Part shown: positions 1-8,785 of the stretch, in pieces
Layout: every line of letters begins with the position of its first letter
Numbering within the stretch: the stretch's first letter is position 1
Assembly: GCF_044458865.1 (NCBI RefSeq)
Contig: NZ_JBITIH010000008.1
Coordinates: 62,001-126,000 of the forward strand
DNA length: 64,000 nucleotides
Reading direction: 5' to 3'
From: Micromonospora_G sp044458865
GTDB taxonomy: Bacteria > Actinomycetota > Actinomycetes > Mycobacteriales > Micromonosporaceae
Translations under genes and position numbers: made by a program
Notes under the pieces: model-generated
Databases searched by the model: none
The model's input: the letters and a program-made list of their open reading frames with translations, nothing else
Told to the model about the DNA's origin: nothing

Positions 1-2795
1 CCTCCCGGGCGCTGCGCGAGCAGTCGTCCAAGGGCTGGTCGGCGTACCGGTCCTACAGCGAACCGGGCGGTATCCGCGACGAGATCACCTCGACGGCGGC
101 CCGGTTCCCGAGGCTGACCAAGGTAGAGACGATCGGCAAGACCACCCAGGGCAAGCCGATCCTCGCGATCAAGGTGACCAAGAACGCCAAGAACGTCGAG
201 GACGGCAAGCGCCCGGCCGTGCTCTACGGCGCCGCCCAGCACGCTCGTGAGTGGATCACCCCGGAGATGACTCGCCGGCTGATGCACCTGGTGCTGGAGA
301 ACTACGGCACCGACCCGGAGATCACCCAGCTGGTCGACACCACCGAGCTGTGGTTCCTGCCGGTGTCGAACCCGGACGGGTACGACTTCACCTTCACCCC
401 GGGCAACCGGTTGTGGCGCAAGAACCTGCGGGACAACAACGGCGACGGTCAGATCACCAGCGGCGACGGTGTCGACCTGAACCGGAACTTCTCCTACAAG
501 TGGGGCTACGACAACGAAGGATCCTCGCCGGATCCGTCGAGCGAGACCTACCGGGGGCCGGGCCCGAACTCGGAGCCGGAGACGAAGGCGCTCGACGGGC
601 TGTTCCGCCGGGTCGGCTTCGAGTACTACATCAACTACCACTCCGCCGCCGAGCTGCTGCTCTACGGCGTCGGCTGGCAGGTGGAGACCCCCACTCCGGA
701 CGACCTGATCTACAAGGCGCTGGCCGGTGACGACGCCCACCCGGCGATCCCCGGCTACGACCCGGACATCTCGGCCGAGCTGTACACCACCAACGGCGAC
801 ACCGACACGCACGCCACGGTCCGCTACGGTGCGCTCGGCTTCACCCCCGAGATGACCACCTGCGAGACCGCCTCGAACTCCGACCCGAACGACGAGTGGC
901 TGGCCGAGGACTGCGCCAGCGGCTTCAACTTCCCGGACGACGAGGACCTGATCGCCGCCGAGGTGGCGAAGAACGTCCCGTTCGCGCTCGCCGTCGCCAA
1001 GTCCGCCGCGACCCCGGACAACCCGGTCTCGGTGGTCGGACGCAGCACGCCGGACTTCGAGATCGACAAGTTCGACGTCTCCTACGGCACCCGGCAGCCG
1101 GTGGCGGCCATCGCCCGCCGGTCGCTGAAGAACGTCCAGATGCACTACGTCGTCAACGGCGGCCGGCCGAAGTCGGTCGAGGTCAAGGAATGGCGTGGTG
1201 GGGAGCGGTACGGCAACACCCACGACGACTACTTCGCCGAGGCGCGCGGAATTGTGACCGGCACCAAGCCCGGTGACCGGGTGGAGGTCTGGTTCACCGG
1301 CACCAAGCCCAAGGGTGGCGGCCCCACCGCGAGTGAGCACTTCACGTACCAGGTGAGCACCGACATCGGCGGTGACGTGCTGGTGCTGGCGGTCGAGGAC
1401 GTCACCGGGCCGAGCCCGGTCCAGACCGGCACCAGCGCCAAGTACGCCGACGAGGTGGCCGCCGCGCTGAGCGCCGCCGGCAAGACCAGCGACGTCTACG
1501 ACTTCGACACCCGGGGTCGGAAGGCGCCGCACCCGCTCGGGGTGCTCTCGCACTACGACGCGGTGGTGTGGGAGACCGGCGACGACGTGATCCTGCGGGC
1601 GCCGGGGCAGGTTCCCGGCACCACGGCGAGGGCCGCGTTCGAGACCGAACTGGCCGTTCGGGACTATCTCAACGAGGGTGGCAAGCTGCTCGTCAGCGGG
1701 AAGAACGCGCTGCTGGCACAGTCGGCGAACGGCTCGTACTACTACGCGCCGGGGGCCCCGCCGGAGTGCGCCGCACCGGGCGGCGCCTGCCTGCCGATCC
1801 TGAACGATTTCCAGCAGTACTACCTCGGCGCGCACACGTACGTCAGTGGCGGTGGCCAGGACGGTGACGGGAACCCGTACCCGGTGGTCGGCAACGACGG
1901 CCCGTTCTCCGGGTTCAACGGCACGCTCAACGCGCCGGGCTCGGCCGCCAACCAGGATCACACCGCGTCGTTCCTGTCCACGTCGAGCTTCCTGCCGCCG
2001 GACCAGTTCCCGCAGTTCGCCAGCTCCGCACCGGTCGGCTGGGGTCGGCCGGGCGGCGCGCCGTTCGACCCGCACACGGGTGACTGGTACGTGTTCAGCG
2101 GCCAGTCTGACGTGTCGTACAAGCGGCTGACCCGGACCGTCGACCTGACCGGAGCGACCAGCGGCGAGCTGCGCTTCTTCATGTCGCACGACATCGAGGC
2201 GAACTGGGACTTCGCCTTCGTCGAGGCGCACGAGGTCGGCACCGACAACTGGACCACGCTGCCGGACGCCAACGGTCACACCGGCACGGCGACCGGCGAC
2301 AGCTGTGGCTCGGGTTGGGTGGACGCACTGCACCCGCAGCTCGCCCACTACATCGGCGCCGACTGCTCGCCGACCGGCAGCACCGGCACCTGGAACGCGG
2401 CGACCGGCGCCTCCGGTGGCTGGCAGGAATGGTCGGTCGACCTGTCGGCGTACGCCGGCAAGCAGGTCGAGCTCTCCATCTCGTACGCCTCCGACTGGTC
2501 CACCCAGGGCCTTGGCGCGTTCGTCGACGACGCCAAGGTGATCAGGGATGGTGTCACCATCGCGGAGACGTCGTTCGAGACGGACCTGGGTGGCTGGACG
2601 GTGGCGGGACCGCCGGCCGGTTCCGTGCCCGCGTCCAACGACTGGGCGCGTAGCCAGAAGGCATTCGAGGAGGGTTCCGTGGTGGTCACCCCGGACACCG
2701 TCTACCTCGGCTTCGGTCTGGAGGGGCTGGCCCCGGCGGCCCGGAACGACCTCGTCGCCCGCTCGCTGGACCACCTCCTGGGCGGCAACCAGTAA
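1..2795 (+). CDS. Secreted M14 zinc carboxypeptidase, 5' end outside window
   Basis: The reading frame is already open at base 3, so the N-terminus (signal peptide and most of the propeptide) lies upstream of the window. Zinc site of the M14 family: the His-x-x-Glu pair in QHAREW (His codon 240, Glu codon 249) and the third ligand His in NYHSAAE (codon 639). The catalytic Glu is in FTPEMTTCE (codon 849). After the peptidase there is a domain resembling a flavodoxin/glutaminase-like fold (about 1370-1720, VLVLAVEDV and EGGKLLVSGKNAL). A C-terminal region (about 1970-2640) then resembles the MAM-like module of immune-inhibitor-A proteases (GELRFFMSHDIE, GAFVDDAKV). Family members remove C-terminal residues from extracellular peptides. 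It is unusually long for an M14 enzyme. Domain assignment beyond M14 is by eye. Confidence 0.88.
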   Translation, partial: SRALREQSSKGWSAYRSYSEPGGIRDEITSTAARFPRLTKVETIGKTTQGKPILAIKVTKNAKNVEDGKRPAVLYGAAQHAREWITPEMTRRLMHLVLENYGTDPEITQLVDTTELWFLPVSNPDGYDFTFTPGNRLWRKNLRDNNGDGQITSGDGVDLNRNFSYKWGYDNEGSSPDPSSETYRGPGPNSEPETKALDGLFRRVGFEYYINYHSAAELLLYGVGWQVETPTPDDLIYKALAGDDAHPAIPGYDPDISAELYTTNGDTDTHATVRYGALGFTPEMTTCETASNSDPNDEWLAEDCASGFNFPDDEDLIAAEVAKNVPFALAVAKSAATPDNPVSVVGRSTPDFEIDKFDVSYGTRQPVAAIARRSLKNVQMHYVVNGGRPKSVEVKEWRGGERYGNTHDDYFAEARGIVTGTKPGDRVEVWFTGTKPKGGGPTASEHFTYQVSTDIGGDVLVLAVEDVTGPSPVQTGTSAKYADEVAAALSAAGKTSDVYDFDTRGRKAPHPLGVLSHYDAVVWETGDDVILRAPGQVPGTTARAAFETELAVRDYLNEGGKLLVSGKNALLAQSANGSYYYAPGAPPECAAPGGACLPILNDFQQYYLGAHTYVSGGGQDGDGNPYPVVGNDGPFSGFNGTLNAPGSAANQDHTASFLSTSSFLPPDQFPQFASSAPVGWGRPGGAPFDPHTGDWYVFSGQSDVSYKRLTRTVDLTGATSGELRFFMSHDIEANWDFAFVEAHEVGTDNWTTLPDANGHTGTATGDSCGSGWVDALHPQLAHYIGADCSPTGSTGTWNAATGASGGWQEWSVDLSAYAGKQVELSISYASDWSTQGLGAFVDDAKVIRDGVTIAETSFETDLGGWTVAGPPAGSVPASNDWARSQKAFEEGSVVVTPDTVYLGFGLEGLAPAARNDLVARSLDHLLGGNQ

Positions 2796-2825
2796 GTGGT
2801 GACCGAGAACAGGTGACATGACGTC

Positions 2826-2860
2826 GGGGGGGGGGGGGGGCGCCCCCCCCCCCCCCCCCC
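2826..2860. terminator. G15-CG-C18 homopolymer palindrome between convergent genes
   Basis: Fifteen G followed by C, G and eighteen C form an almost perfect inverted repeat with no real loop. It lies 30 bp after the carboxypeptidase stop and 32 bp after the end of the convergent beta-helix gene. It could act as a bidirectional terminator or be length-variable. It could equally be an assembly error, since such runs are hard to sequence. Confidence 0.4.
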
Positions 2861-2892
2861 GACCCCTTGTCCCGCTCGCGGCAGCCGGCCGC

Positions 2893-5034
2893 TCAGCTAA
2901 TGATCTGGTACGCGAACTGCACCTCAAGCCCCTGCGCGGCGGCGGCGCCGGTGACCCTCAGTTGGAGCCGCTTCGGCCCGCCGACACCGTCGAGGGCGTA
3001 CGGCGGGTTGACGTTCGTCGACTGGAGCTGCGTCGAGACCGCGATCGTCGGACCGCCCGCGCTGGCCCCGTCCGCGTCCAGCCGTACGGTGCAGCCACCG
3101 GCGGCGAGTTTCCGGGTGACCTTGGTGATCCGGATGCGCTGGCCGTCCAGGTAGAGGAAGTTGCGGAAGTCGTAGAGCCCGTCCGCGACCGGGCCGACAA
3201 TCTGGGCGCTCAACCAACCGTCGATCTGCTCGACGCCCTTGTTGCCGACAAACCGGGTCTGCGCGGACTGCGCCCCGGTGTTGAGGTACGCACCGGTGGT
3301 GTTACCGGCCAGGTCGTTGCTGCTGACCAGTACGTCGGTCGCGTCGTTGACGATCCCGTAGTCCTGCCGGGAGATCCCGTCGGCGAGGGGGCCGATCACG
3401 TTGCCCGTGATCACCACCCGGGACGCGGTCGACCGGATGTTGATCCCGGCACCGTGCCGGTACGCCGACCCGCCGCCCGCGTACGCCCGCTCGAACCTGA
3501 CGCCGACCAGGTCGAACTCGGTCGGGCTGACCACGGTGATCCGCCGTTTCCCGTTCGCCTCCGTGCTGCCGGTGACGTCGGAGACGGTGATCCGGTCCTC
3601 GGTCTCCCAGCCGTGCGGGACCGCGGTGGTGACCCGTACGTCGCCGGACGGGTTCGCGGCGACCCGCTCGACCGCCCGGGAGAAGGCGGTGTGGGCGGTC
3701 CGACCGTTGTTGCCGATGAGGCAGCCGGTGACGGTGACCCGGGTGGAGGCGATGTCCAGCCCGTTGCGGCCACATCCGCGCAGCACGCAGCCGACGAAGG
3801 TGGCGCTGCCGACGAAGCCCGGCCCGATCTTGACGTCGTCGTGCTCGTTGTCGGCGGAGATGTACGTGTTGGCGAAGTGGACCTGCGCCCCGGCTTCCAG
3901 CAGCACCGGGACACCGTGCCCGTTCTCGAAGCCGCCGCCCTCGAAGTAGAGGAACTTCGGCGTGTTCTGGCCGGTGGTGTTACGCAGCCAGAGGCCGTGC
4001 CGTCCGAACAGCAGGGCGGTGGAGATGAACTTGATCGACCCACCGAGTCCGTCGATGACCAGGTTGTCGGTGTTGTTGTTGCCGGTGCCGGCGGCGATGC
4101 CGCACTCCACGAACTCGACCGGGTCGGCCCGGCTGCTGTCCCCGACCCCGTTGAGAAGGATGACCTGCTCGCCGACGAAGCCGTTCCACACGCAGTTGAC
4201 GAACCGGACCGTGTTGCAGGCCCGCAGGGCCATGCCGTTGTAACCGTCGCGGAACCGCACGTTGGCGAAGGAGAGCATGTAGTTGCCGTCGGTGCCGGAG
4301 CGTTCGGTGGCGAGCAGGTAGCCTCCGGTGAGCCCTTCGCCCCGGACCTGTAGGTCGCGCATCCCGCCGCCCCTGGCCCCGCTGAGCCGGAACCCGTCGG
4401 CGGTGCCGGTCGCGACGACGTACTGGGTGGAGTAGTCGACGTTGTCGGTGGCGCCGGCGCCCTGGAACGTGATCGGCACCCGGTCCACCGTGACGGTCTG
4501 CTCCAGCCGCACCTTGCCCGGCCCGGCCTCGATGAAGCCACCGGTGGGAAGTGCGTTCACCGCCTCCTGGACCAGGGGTGAGTCGTTCCCGGTGCCGCGC
4601 CCGGTCCAGCCGAACCAGGCCAGGTCGAGCCGGTTGGTGGCGGGACGCTTCCAGCGGCCGGTGGCAACGCCCTCGACGGCGAAGACGGTGCCGCCGTTGT
4701 CCCGTTCGGTGCTGGCCGCGTCCCAGTAGAGATCGCCGCCGCCCCGCCCGATCTGGTCGCCGTGGTAGGCCAGCAACCACACCCAGTGGCCGGCGCTGCC
4801 CCGGGTACGACGCAGTTGCGCGACGGTGTCGACCGGGTCGCCCTGCGGCGTTCGCTTCGCCGGGCGGCGGTCGTCCTCCGGCCGCCTCGACCCGGCCTGG
4901 GCGGCCGACGGGGCGAGGAGCTGCCCGCCGGCCGCGACCATGCCGGCCAGCCCCAGGGCGGAGAGGGTACGGCGGCTGAGCGTGCCACCGACCGGTTCGT
5001 GGGCGGCGGGGTGGGACTCGTTCTCCTTCTTCAC
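2893..5034 (-). CDS. Tat-exported right-handed beta-helix protein (pectate-lyase-like fold)
   Basis: A 713-residue protein with a twin-arginine signal peptide: SRRTLSALGL at residues 20-29, a hydrophobic stretch, and a probable cleavage after AQA near residue 46. The body carries repeated short beta-strand turns typical of parallel beta-helix carbohydrate-active proteins (FANVRFRDGYNGMALRACNT, VTGCLIGNNGRT, ITGNVIGPLADGI). Such proteins are usually polysaccharide lyases, epimerases or glycan-binding proteins. No catalytic residues could be assigned. The GTG start has AGGAGG six bases upstream. It is the last gene of the minus-strand sugar transport operon, 19 bp after the LplC-type permease. 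This suggests an extracellular role on the same glycan. The C-terminal 120 residues look like a separate beta-sandwich. Confidence 0.8.
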   Translation of the reverse strand: MKKENESHPAAHEPVGGTLSRRTLSALGLAGMVAAGGQLLAPSAAQAGSRRPEDDRRPAKRTPQGDPVDTVAQLRRTRGSAGHWVWLLAYHGDQIGRGGGDLYWDAASTERDNGGTVFAVEGVATGRWKRPATNRLDLAWFGWTGRGTGNDSPLVQEAVNALPTGGFIEAGPGKVRLEQTVTVDRVPITFQGAGATDNVDYSTQYVVATGTADGFRLSGARGGGMRDLQVRGEGLTGGYLLATERSGTDGNYMLSFANVRFRDGYNGMALRACNTVRFVNCVWNGFVGEQVILLNGVGDSSRADPVEFVECGIAAGTGNNNTDNLVIDGLGGSIKFISTALLFGRHGLWLRNTTGQNTPKFLYFEGGGFENGHGVPVLLEAGAQVHFANTYISADNEHDDVKIGPGFVGSATFVGCVLRGCGRNGLDIASTRVTVTGCLIGNNGRTAHTAFSRAVERVAANPSGDVRVTTAVPHGWETEDRITVSDVTGSTEANGKRRITVVSPTEFDLVGVRFERAYAGGGSAYRHGAGINIRSTASRVVITGNVIGPLADGISRQDYGIVNDATDVLVSSNDLAGNTTGAYLNTGAQSAQTRFVGNKGVEQIDGWLSAQIVGPVADGLYDFRNFLYLDGQRIRITKVTRKLAAGGCTVRLDADGASAGGPTIAVSTQLQSTNVNPPYALDGVGGPKRLQLRVTGAAAAQGLEVQFAYQIIS

Positions 5035-5053
5035 CTGTTCCTCCTTGCGGGGA

Positions 5054-6004
5054 TCAGCCCTTGACCGCTCCGATCACGACACCCTTGGCGAAGTGCCGTT
5101 GCAGGAACGGGTAGACCAGGCAGATCGGGATGAGGGAAACGACCAGGATCGCCATTTGCAGCGACTGCTGCGGTGGCATGACCTCGCCGGGGAGGTCGGC
5201 GGCCCCGAGCGCGGTGTTGTCGATGACGTACGTGCGGAGCACGAGCTGTAGCGGCCACTTCTCGGTGGAGTTGATGTACAGGACCGCGTTGAAGAACGCG
5301 CTCCAGTAGCTGACCGCGTTGAAGAGTGCGACCACGGCGATGACGGCCTTCGACAGCGGCAGCATGATCCGGGTGAGGATCTGCAGTTCGCTGGCACCGT
5401 CGATCCGGGCCGCGTCGATGATCTCCTTCGGCACCTCCATGAAGAAGGCGCGGACGATGATGATCTGGAACGCCGAGGTCAGGCCGGGCAGGATCAGCGA
5501 CCAGTACGAGTCGATCAGCCCGAGTTCCTTGATCAGCAGGTAGTTCGGGATCATGCCGGCGTTGAAGAACATGGTGAAGAGCACCAGGAGCAGGATCGGC
5601 CGGTGCCCCCAGCTCCCCGGCCGGGACAGCGAGTACGCCAACAGCGCGGTCACCACGACCGAGAGGCCGGAGCCGACCAGGGTGATCCCGATCGACACCA
5701 GGGTCGCCCGGGTCACCACGCCACCGCGGAAGATGGCCCGGTAGGCGTCGAGGGTGGGGTTCTCCGGCCAGAGCACGTACCCGCCGGCCTTGGCGATCTG
5801 GGCCTGGTCGGCGAGGGAGGTGGCGATCACCGCCAGGAACGGGGTGAGCACCAACGCGCAGGCGACGAAGAGCACCACGCCCTTCAGTCCCCGTACCGCC
5901 GGGCTCGGCGGGTTGGCGCCGTTGATGGTCCGCAGCCGGCGGGCCCGCGAGACCCCCGGCATCAGCTTCGTCGGTCGCGGCCGGTGTTCTGTCCGGGTCA
6001 CCAT
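5054..6004 (-). CDS. Carbohydrate ABC transporter permease, LplC/MalG type
   Basis: Inner-membrane permease of the CUT1 sugar uptake family, 316 residues with about six transmembrane segments after a basic cytoplasmic N-terminus. The ATPase-contact (EAA) loop is visible as IDAARIDGAS followed by ILTRIMLPLSK. The start ATG overlaps the end of the preceding permease gene (ATGGTGA arrangement), so the two subunits are translationally coupled. With the preceding permease and the lipoprotein binding protein it makes an LplABC-type importer. Such systems in Gram-positive bacteria commonly take up oligosaccharides derived from complex glycans, and the ATPase (MsmX/MsiK type) is normally encoded elsewhere, as here. 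Confidence 0.92.
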   Translation of the reverse strand: MVTRTEHRPRPTKLMPGVSRARRLRTINGANPPSPAVRGLKGVVLFVACALVLTPFLAVIATSLADQAQIAKAGGYVLWPENPTLDAYRAIFRGGVVTRATLVSIGITLVGSGLSVVVTALLAYSLSRPGSWGHRPILLLVLFTMFFNAGMIPNYLLIKELGLIDSYWSLILPGLTSAFQIIIVRAFFMEVPKEIIDAARIDGASELQILTRIMLPLSKAVIAVVALFNAVSYWSAFFNAVLYINSTEKWPLQLVLRTYVIDNTALGAADLPGEVMPPQQSLQMAILVVSLIPICLVYPFLQRHFAKGVVIGAVKG

Positions 6005-7086
6005 TTCGCGTACAGCCCTCTCTCCCCGAACAGGTGCGCGACCTTGTTCGCACCCAGCACCAGGACCGCGCCGACCAGGCCCTTGACCAGCCCGACCGCG
6101 GCCGATGTGCCCCAGTTGCCGCCCGCGATTCCGTAGTTGTAGACGTAGGTGTCGAGCACCTCCGACGCCTCCAGGCCGACCGGCCCCTGCTGGAGGAAGA
6201 TCTGCTCGAAGCCGACCGAGAGCACGTCACCGAGCTTGAGGATGAACAGCAGGATGACCACCGGTCGGATGGCCGGCAGGGTGACGTGCCAGAGCTGCCG
6301 CAGTCGTCCGCCGCCGTCGACCGCGACCGCCTCGAACAGTTCCAGATCGACCCGGGAGATGGCGGCGAGGAAGATGATCGTTCCCCAGCCCGCGTCCTTC
6401 CAGACCACCTGGGACGTGATCAGGGCCATGAAGAGGTCCGGGTCGCCGATGATGCTCAGCAGCGGCAGGTCGTGCGCCCGGGCCCAGGTGTTGTAGAGGC
6501 CGGCGTTGCCGAGCATGTGCTGGAACAACGCCACCACGATCACCCAGGACATGAAGTGCGGCAGGTACAGCACCGACTGCACCACCCGCTTGATCCGCTC
6601 GCTGAGCAGGCTGTTCAGCAGCAGGGCCAGCACGATCGGCACCGGGAAGACGAGCGCGATCTGGAGGAACGAGATGACCAGCGTGTTGGTCAACGCGTTG
6701 AGGAACGCGGGATCACCGTTGAAGATCACGTCGAAGTTGTCGAACCCCACCCAGGGCGATTCCCAGATGGTCAGGTACGGCTGGTAGTCCTTGAACGCGA
6801 TCACGTTGCCGATCAGGGGTACGTACTGGAACAGCAACACCAGGAGGACTCCGGGCAGGGCGAGCAGCAGCAGGAACCGGTCCCGCTTGAACCGTCGCCA
6901 GGACGCGAGCGACCTGGAGGGCGTACGCGGCCGGGGTGGCGCTGCCGGCGAAGCCGGAGGAGGCTTACCAGCGGAGTCACCGGGTCCGGCCGTACCCGCG
7001 CCGCCGGTGTCGTCCCCGCCCGGATCGGCTTCGACCGGTAGGTCCACCGCCAACCCCGTTTTCCGTGACATCCCGCTGGAAGCCAT
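5998..7086 (-). CDS. Carbohydrate ABC transporter permease, LplB/MalF type
   Basis: Second CUT1 permease, 362 residues. A long proline/alanine-rich N-terminal tail (about residues 15-60) precedes FLLLLALPGVLLVLLFQYVP, the first membrane segment. The EAA-type loop is ELFEAVAVDGG followed by LRQLWHVTLPAI near residues 240-265. The ATG is preceded by GGAGGAG. It overlaps the downstream permease gene by seven bases and starts 50 bp after the binding-protein gene ends. It forms a heterodimeric channel with the LplC-type subunit. The acidic, disordered N-terminal extension is longer than usual for the family, and its role is unknown. Confidence 0.92.
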   Translation of the reverse strand: MASSGMSRKTGLAVDLPVEADPGGDDTGGAGTAGPGDSAGKPPPASPAAPPRPRTPSRSLASWRRFKRDRFLLLLALPGVLLVLLFQYVPLIGNVIAFKDYQPYLTIWESPWVGFDNFDVIFNGDPAFLNALTNTLVISFLQIALVFPVPIVLALLLNSLLSERIKRVVQSVLYLPHFMSWVIVVALFQHMLGNAGLYNTWARAHDLPLLSIIGDPDLFMALITSQVVWKDAGWGTIIFLAAISRVDLELFEAVAVDGGGRLRQLWHVTLPAIRPVVILLFILKLGDVLSVGFEQIFLQQGPVGLEASEVLDTYVYNYGIAGGNWGTSAAVGLVKGLVGAVLVLGANKVAHLFGERGLYAKW

Positions 7087-7136
7087 CTCTCGCTCCTCCG
7101 ATTCGCCCCGACACCGACACCGCTACGACTGCGTAC

Positions 7137-8747
7137 TCACCCCTGGCTCGCGCGGGCCGCCACGTACTCGGCCCGGATCTGGTCCCCGCCCGCGCGGCGC
7201 CACTGCGCCACCGCCTCGTCCCAGGCGCCGATCGGCTTGCGCCCGGAGACGATGTCCAGTTCGACGTTGTCGATAATCTTGCTGAGTTCACCGGACTTGT
7301 CGATCGAGGTGTCGGAGTAGAGCCCCTCGGCCGGGTTACGCAGCATCCGGGGCACGACCTTCTCCTGGTACGCCCGCTGGGCGTCCACCCGTGCCTTCTC
7401 CGCCGGGCCGAGGATCGGCGGGGCCTCGGCGACGTACTCCAACGGGAGCTTGACCTCGGTGTTGCCCAGCGCGGTCCGGACCGGTACGTCGTCGCGCCAG
7501 GTGTAGTGCTGTCCCTCCACGCCGAACTTGCGGAACATGTACTCGCTGGTGCCCAGCGGTGTGGCCAGCCAGTCGCAGATGCGCAGCAGCTTGCGCAGCC
7601 GCTCCGGGTCGGCCTTCCTGAACGCGGTGAGCGCGAAGGTCGGGGTGCCGGTCCGGTTGATGCCCTCGCCCCCGCTGAAGCCCGGGGCCGCGATGCCGCC
7701 CACCTCGACCTTGTACGTGTTCGCGAGGATGTCCCAGGCCGCGTAGCCGTCCGAGGTGAGGCCGAGCGTGCCGTTGCCGAACAGGTCACGCAGTTGCAGC
7801 TTGCCGCCCATCGCGTCCGGGTGGAACAGCCCCGCCCGGTACATCTCGGCAACCCGGGCGACCGCCTCCTTACGCTGCTCGGTCTCGAACTCGGAGGTGA
7901 ACGCGCCCCCCTCCTCCCGCCAGACGTTCGGCACGTTCAGCATGTTGCCGACAAAGGTGATCACGCCCTTGGGGTGACCGAACGCCCACTGGTTCGCCTT
8001 CGCGTTCGTCAGCCCCGTGGCGAGTTCGAGGAACTCCTGGTAGCTGCCGGGGGCCGGGTTGAGACCACGCTGCCGGATCAGGTCCTGCCGGGAGAACATG
8101 ATGGTGCCGGCCACCCCCCGGGGGATCGGGATGGCATAGATGCCGCTGCCGTACCCGGTGGAGAGCCACGAGTCGCGGGGAATGTTGGCCAGGAACGGGA
8201 AGTCCTTCACCGCACTGCCCGACAGCAGGCCACTCAGGTCGGCGCAGAGCCGGGTCAGCACGTCCGCCCGCTTGGTCAACCGGGCCGAGATCAGCATGAC
8301 GTCGGGCAGGTCACCACCAGCGATCACGGTGGACAACTTGTTCAGGTAGTCCGCCGACGGGGTCATGGTGATGTTGAGCTGCGCACCGACCCGTTTGTTG
8401 AGTTCCTGCCAGTAGCCGTTGCCACCGAGGCCCGGAGGCACCGGGTTGAACATGTTCGTAAAGATCGACACCTCGCCGGCACCGTCACCGGGCTTGTCGG
8501 AGAAGGCGTCGACCAGCGTCCGGGGGTAGCGGTAGTACGCCGCCATCACCCCTTCCGGGGTCGCCGGAAGGTCCGGCTTGACCAACTCCGAGGCGATGTA
8601 GTCGGGCAACTGGGCGGTGGACGGACCGGATGGCTGCCCCGACTCCGCCGTGTTGCAGGCGGACAGCAGGCCGCCCGTACCGGCCGCCACTGCCGTACCA
8701 CCGACCATCGTCAGGAACCGACGCCTGTCGAAACGCGCGTCAACCAC
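7137..8747 (-). CDS. Extracellular sugar-binding lipoprotein, LplA type
   Basis: Solute-binding protein of a CUT1 transporter, 536 residues. It has a combined Tat/lipoprotein signal: DRRRFLTMV at residues 7-15 and lipobox LLSAC with Cys31 as the lipidated residue. Large LplA-type proteins of this length bind oligosaccharides at the cell surface and hand them to the LplB/LplC channel. A GTG start is preceded by GGGAG. It sits 38 bp after the GH38-like glycosidase gene and directly before the two permeases, so import and intracellular hydrolysis are encoded together. The substrate cannot be read from the sequence. Confidence 0.9.
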   Translation of the reverse strand: MVDARFDRRRFLTMVGGTAVAAGTGGLLSACNTAESGQPSGPSTAQLPDYIASELVKPDLPATPEGVMAAYYRYPRTLVDAFSDKPGDGAGEVSIFTNMFNPVPPGLGGNGYWQELNKRVGAQLNITMTPSADYLNKLSTVIAGGDLPDVMLISARLTKRADVLTRLCADLSGLLSGSAVKDFPFLANIPRDSWLSTGYGSGIYAIPIPRGVAGTIMFSRQDLIRQRGLNPAPGSYQEFLELATGLTNAKANQWAFGHPKGVITFVGNMLNVPNVWREEGGAFTSEFETEQRKEAVARVAEMYRAGLFHPDAMGGKLQLRDLFGNGTLGLTSDGYAAWDILANTYKVEVGGIAAPGFSGGEGINRTGTPTFALTAFRKADPERLRKLLRICDWLATPLGTSEYMFRKFGVEGQHYTWRDDVPVRTALGNTEVKLPLEYVAEAPPILGPAEKARVDAQRAYQEKVVPRMLRNPAEGLYSDTSIDKSGELSKIIDNVELDIVSGRKPIGAWDEAVAQWRRAGGDQIRAEYVAARASQG

Positions 8748-8785
8748 GGCACTCTCCCATCTGTTGTGAACGGCCAGATATGTCC

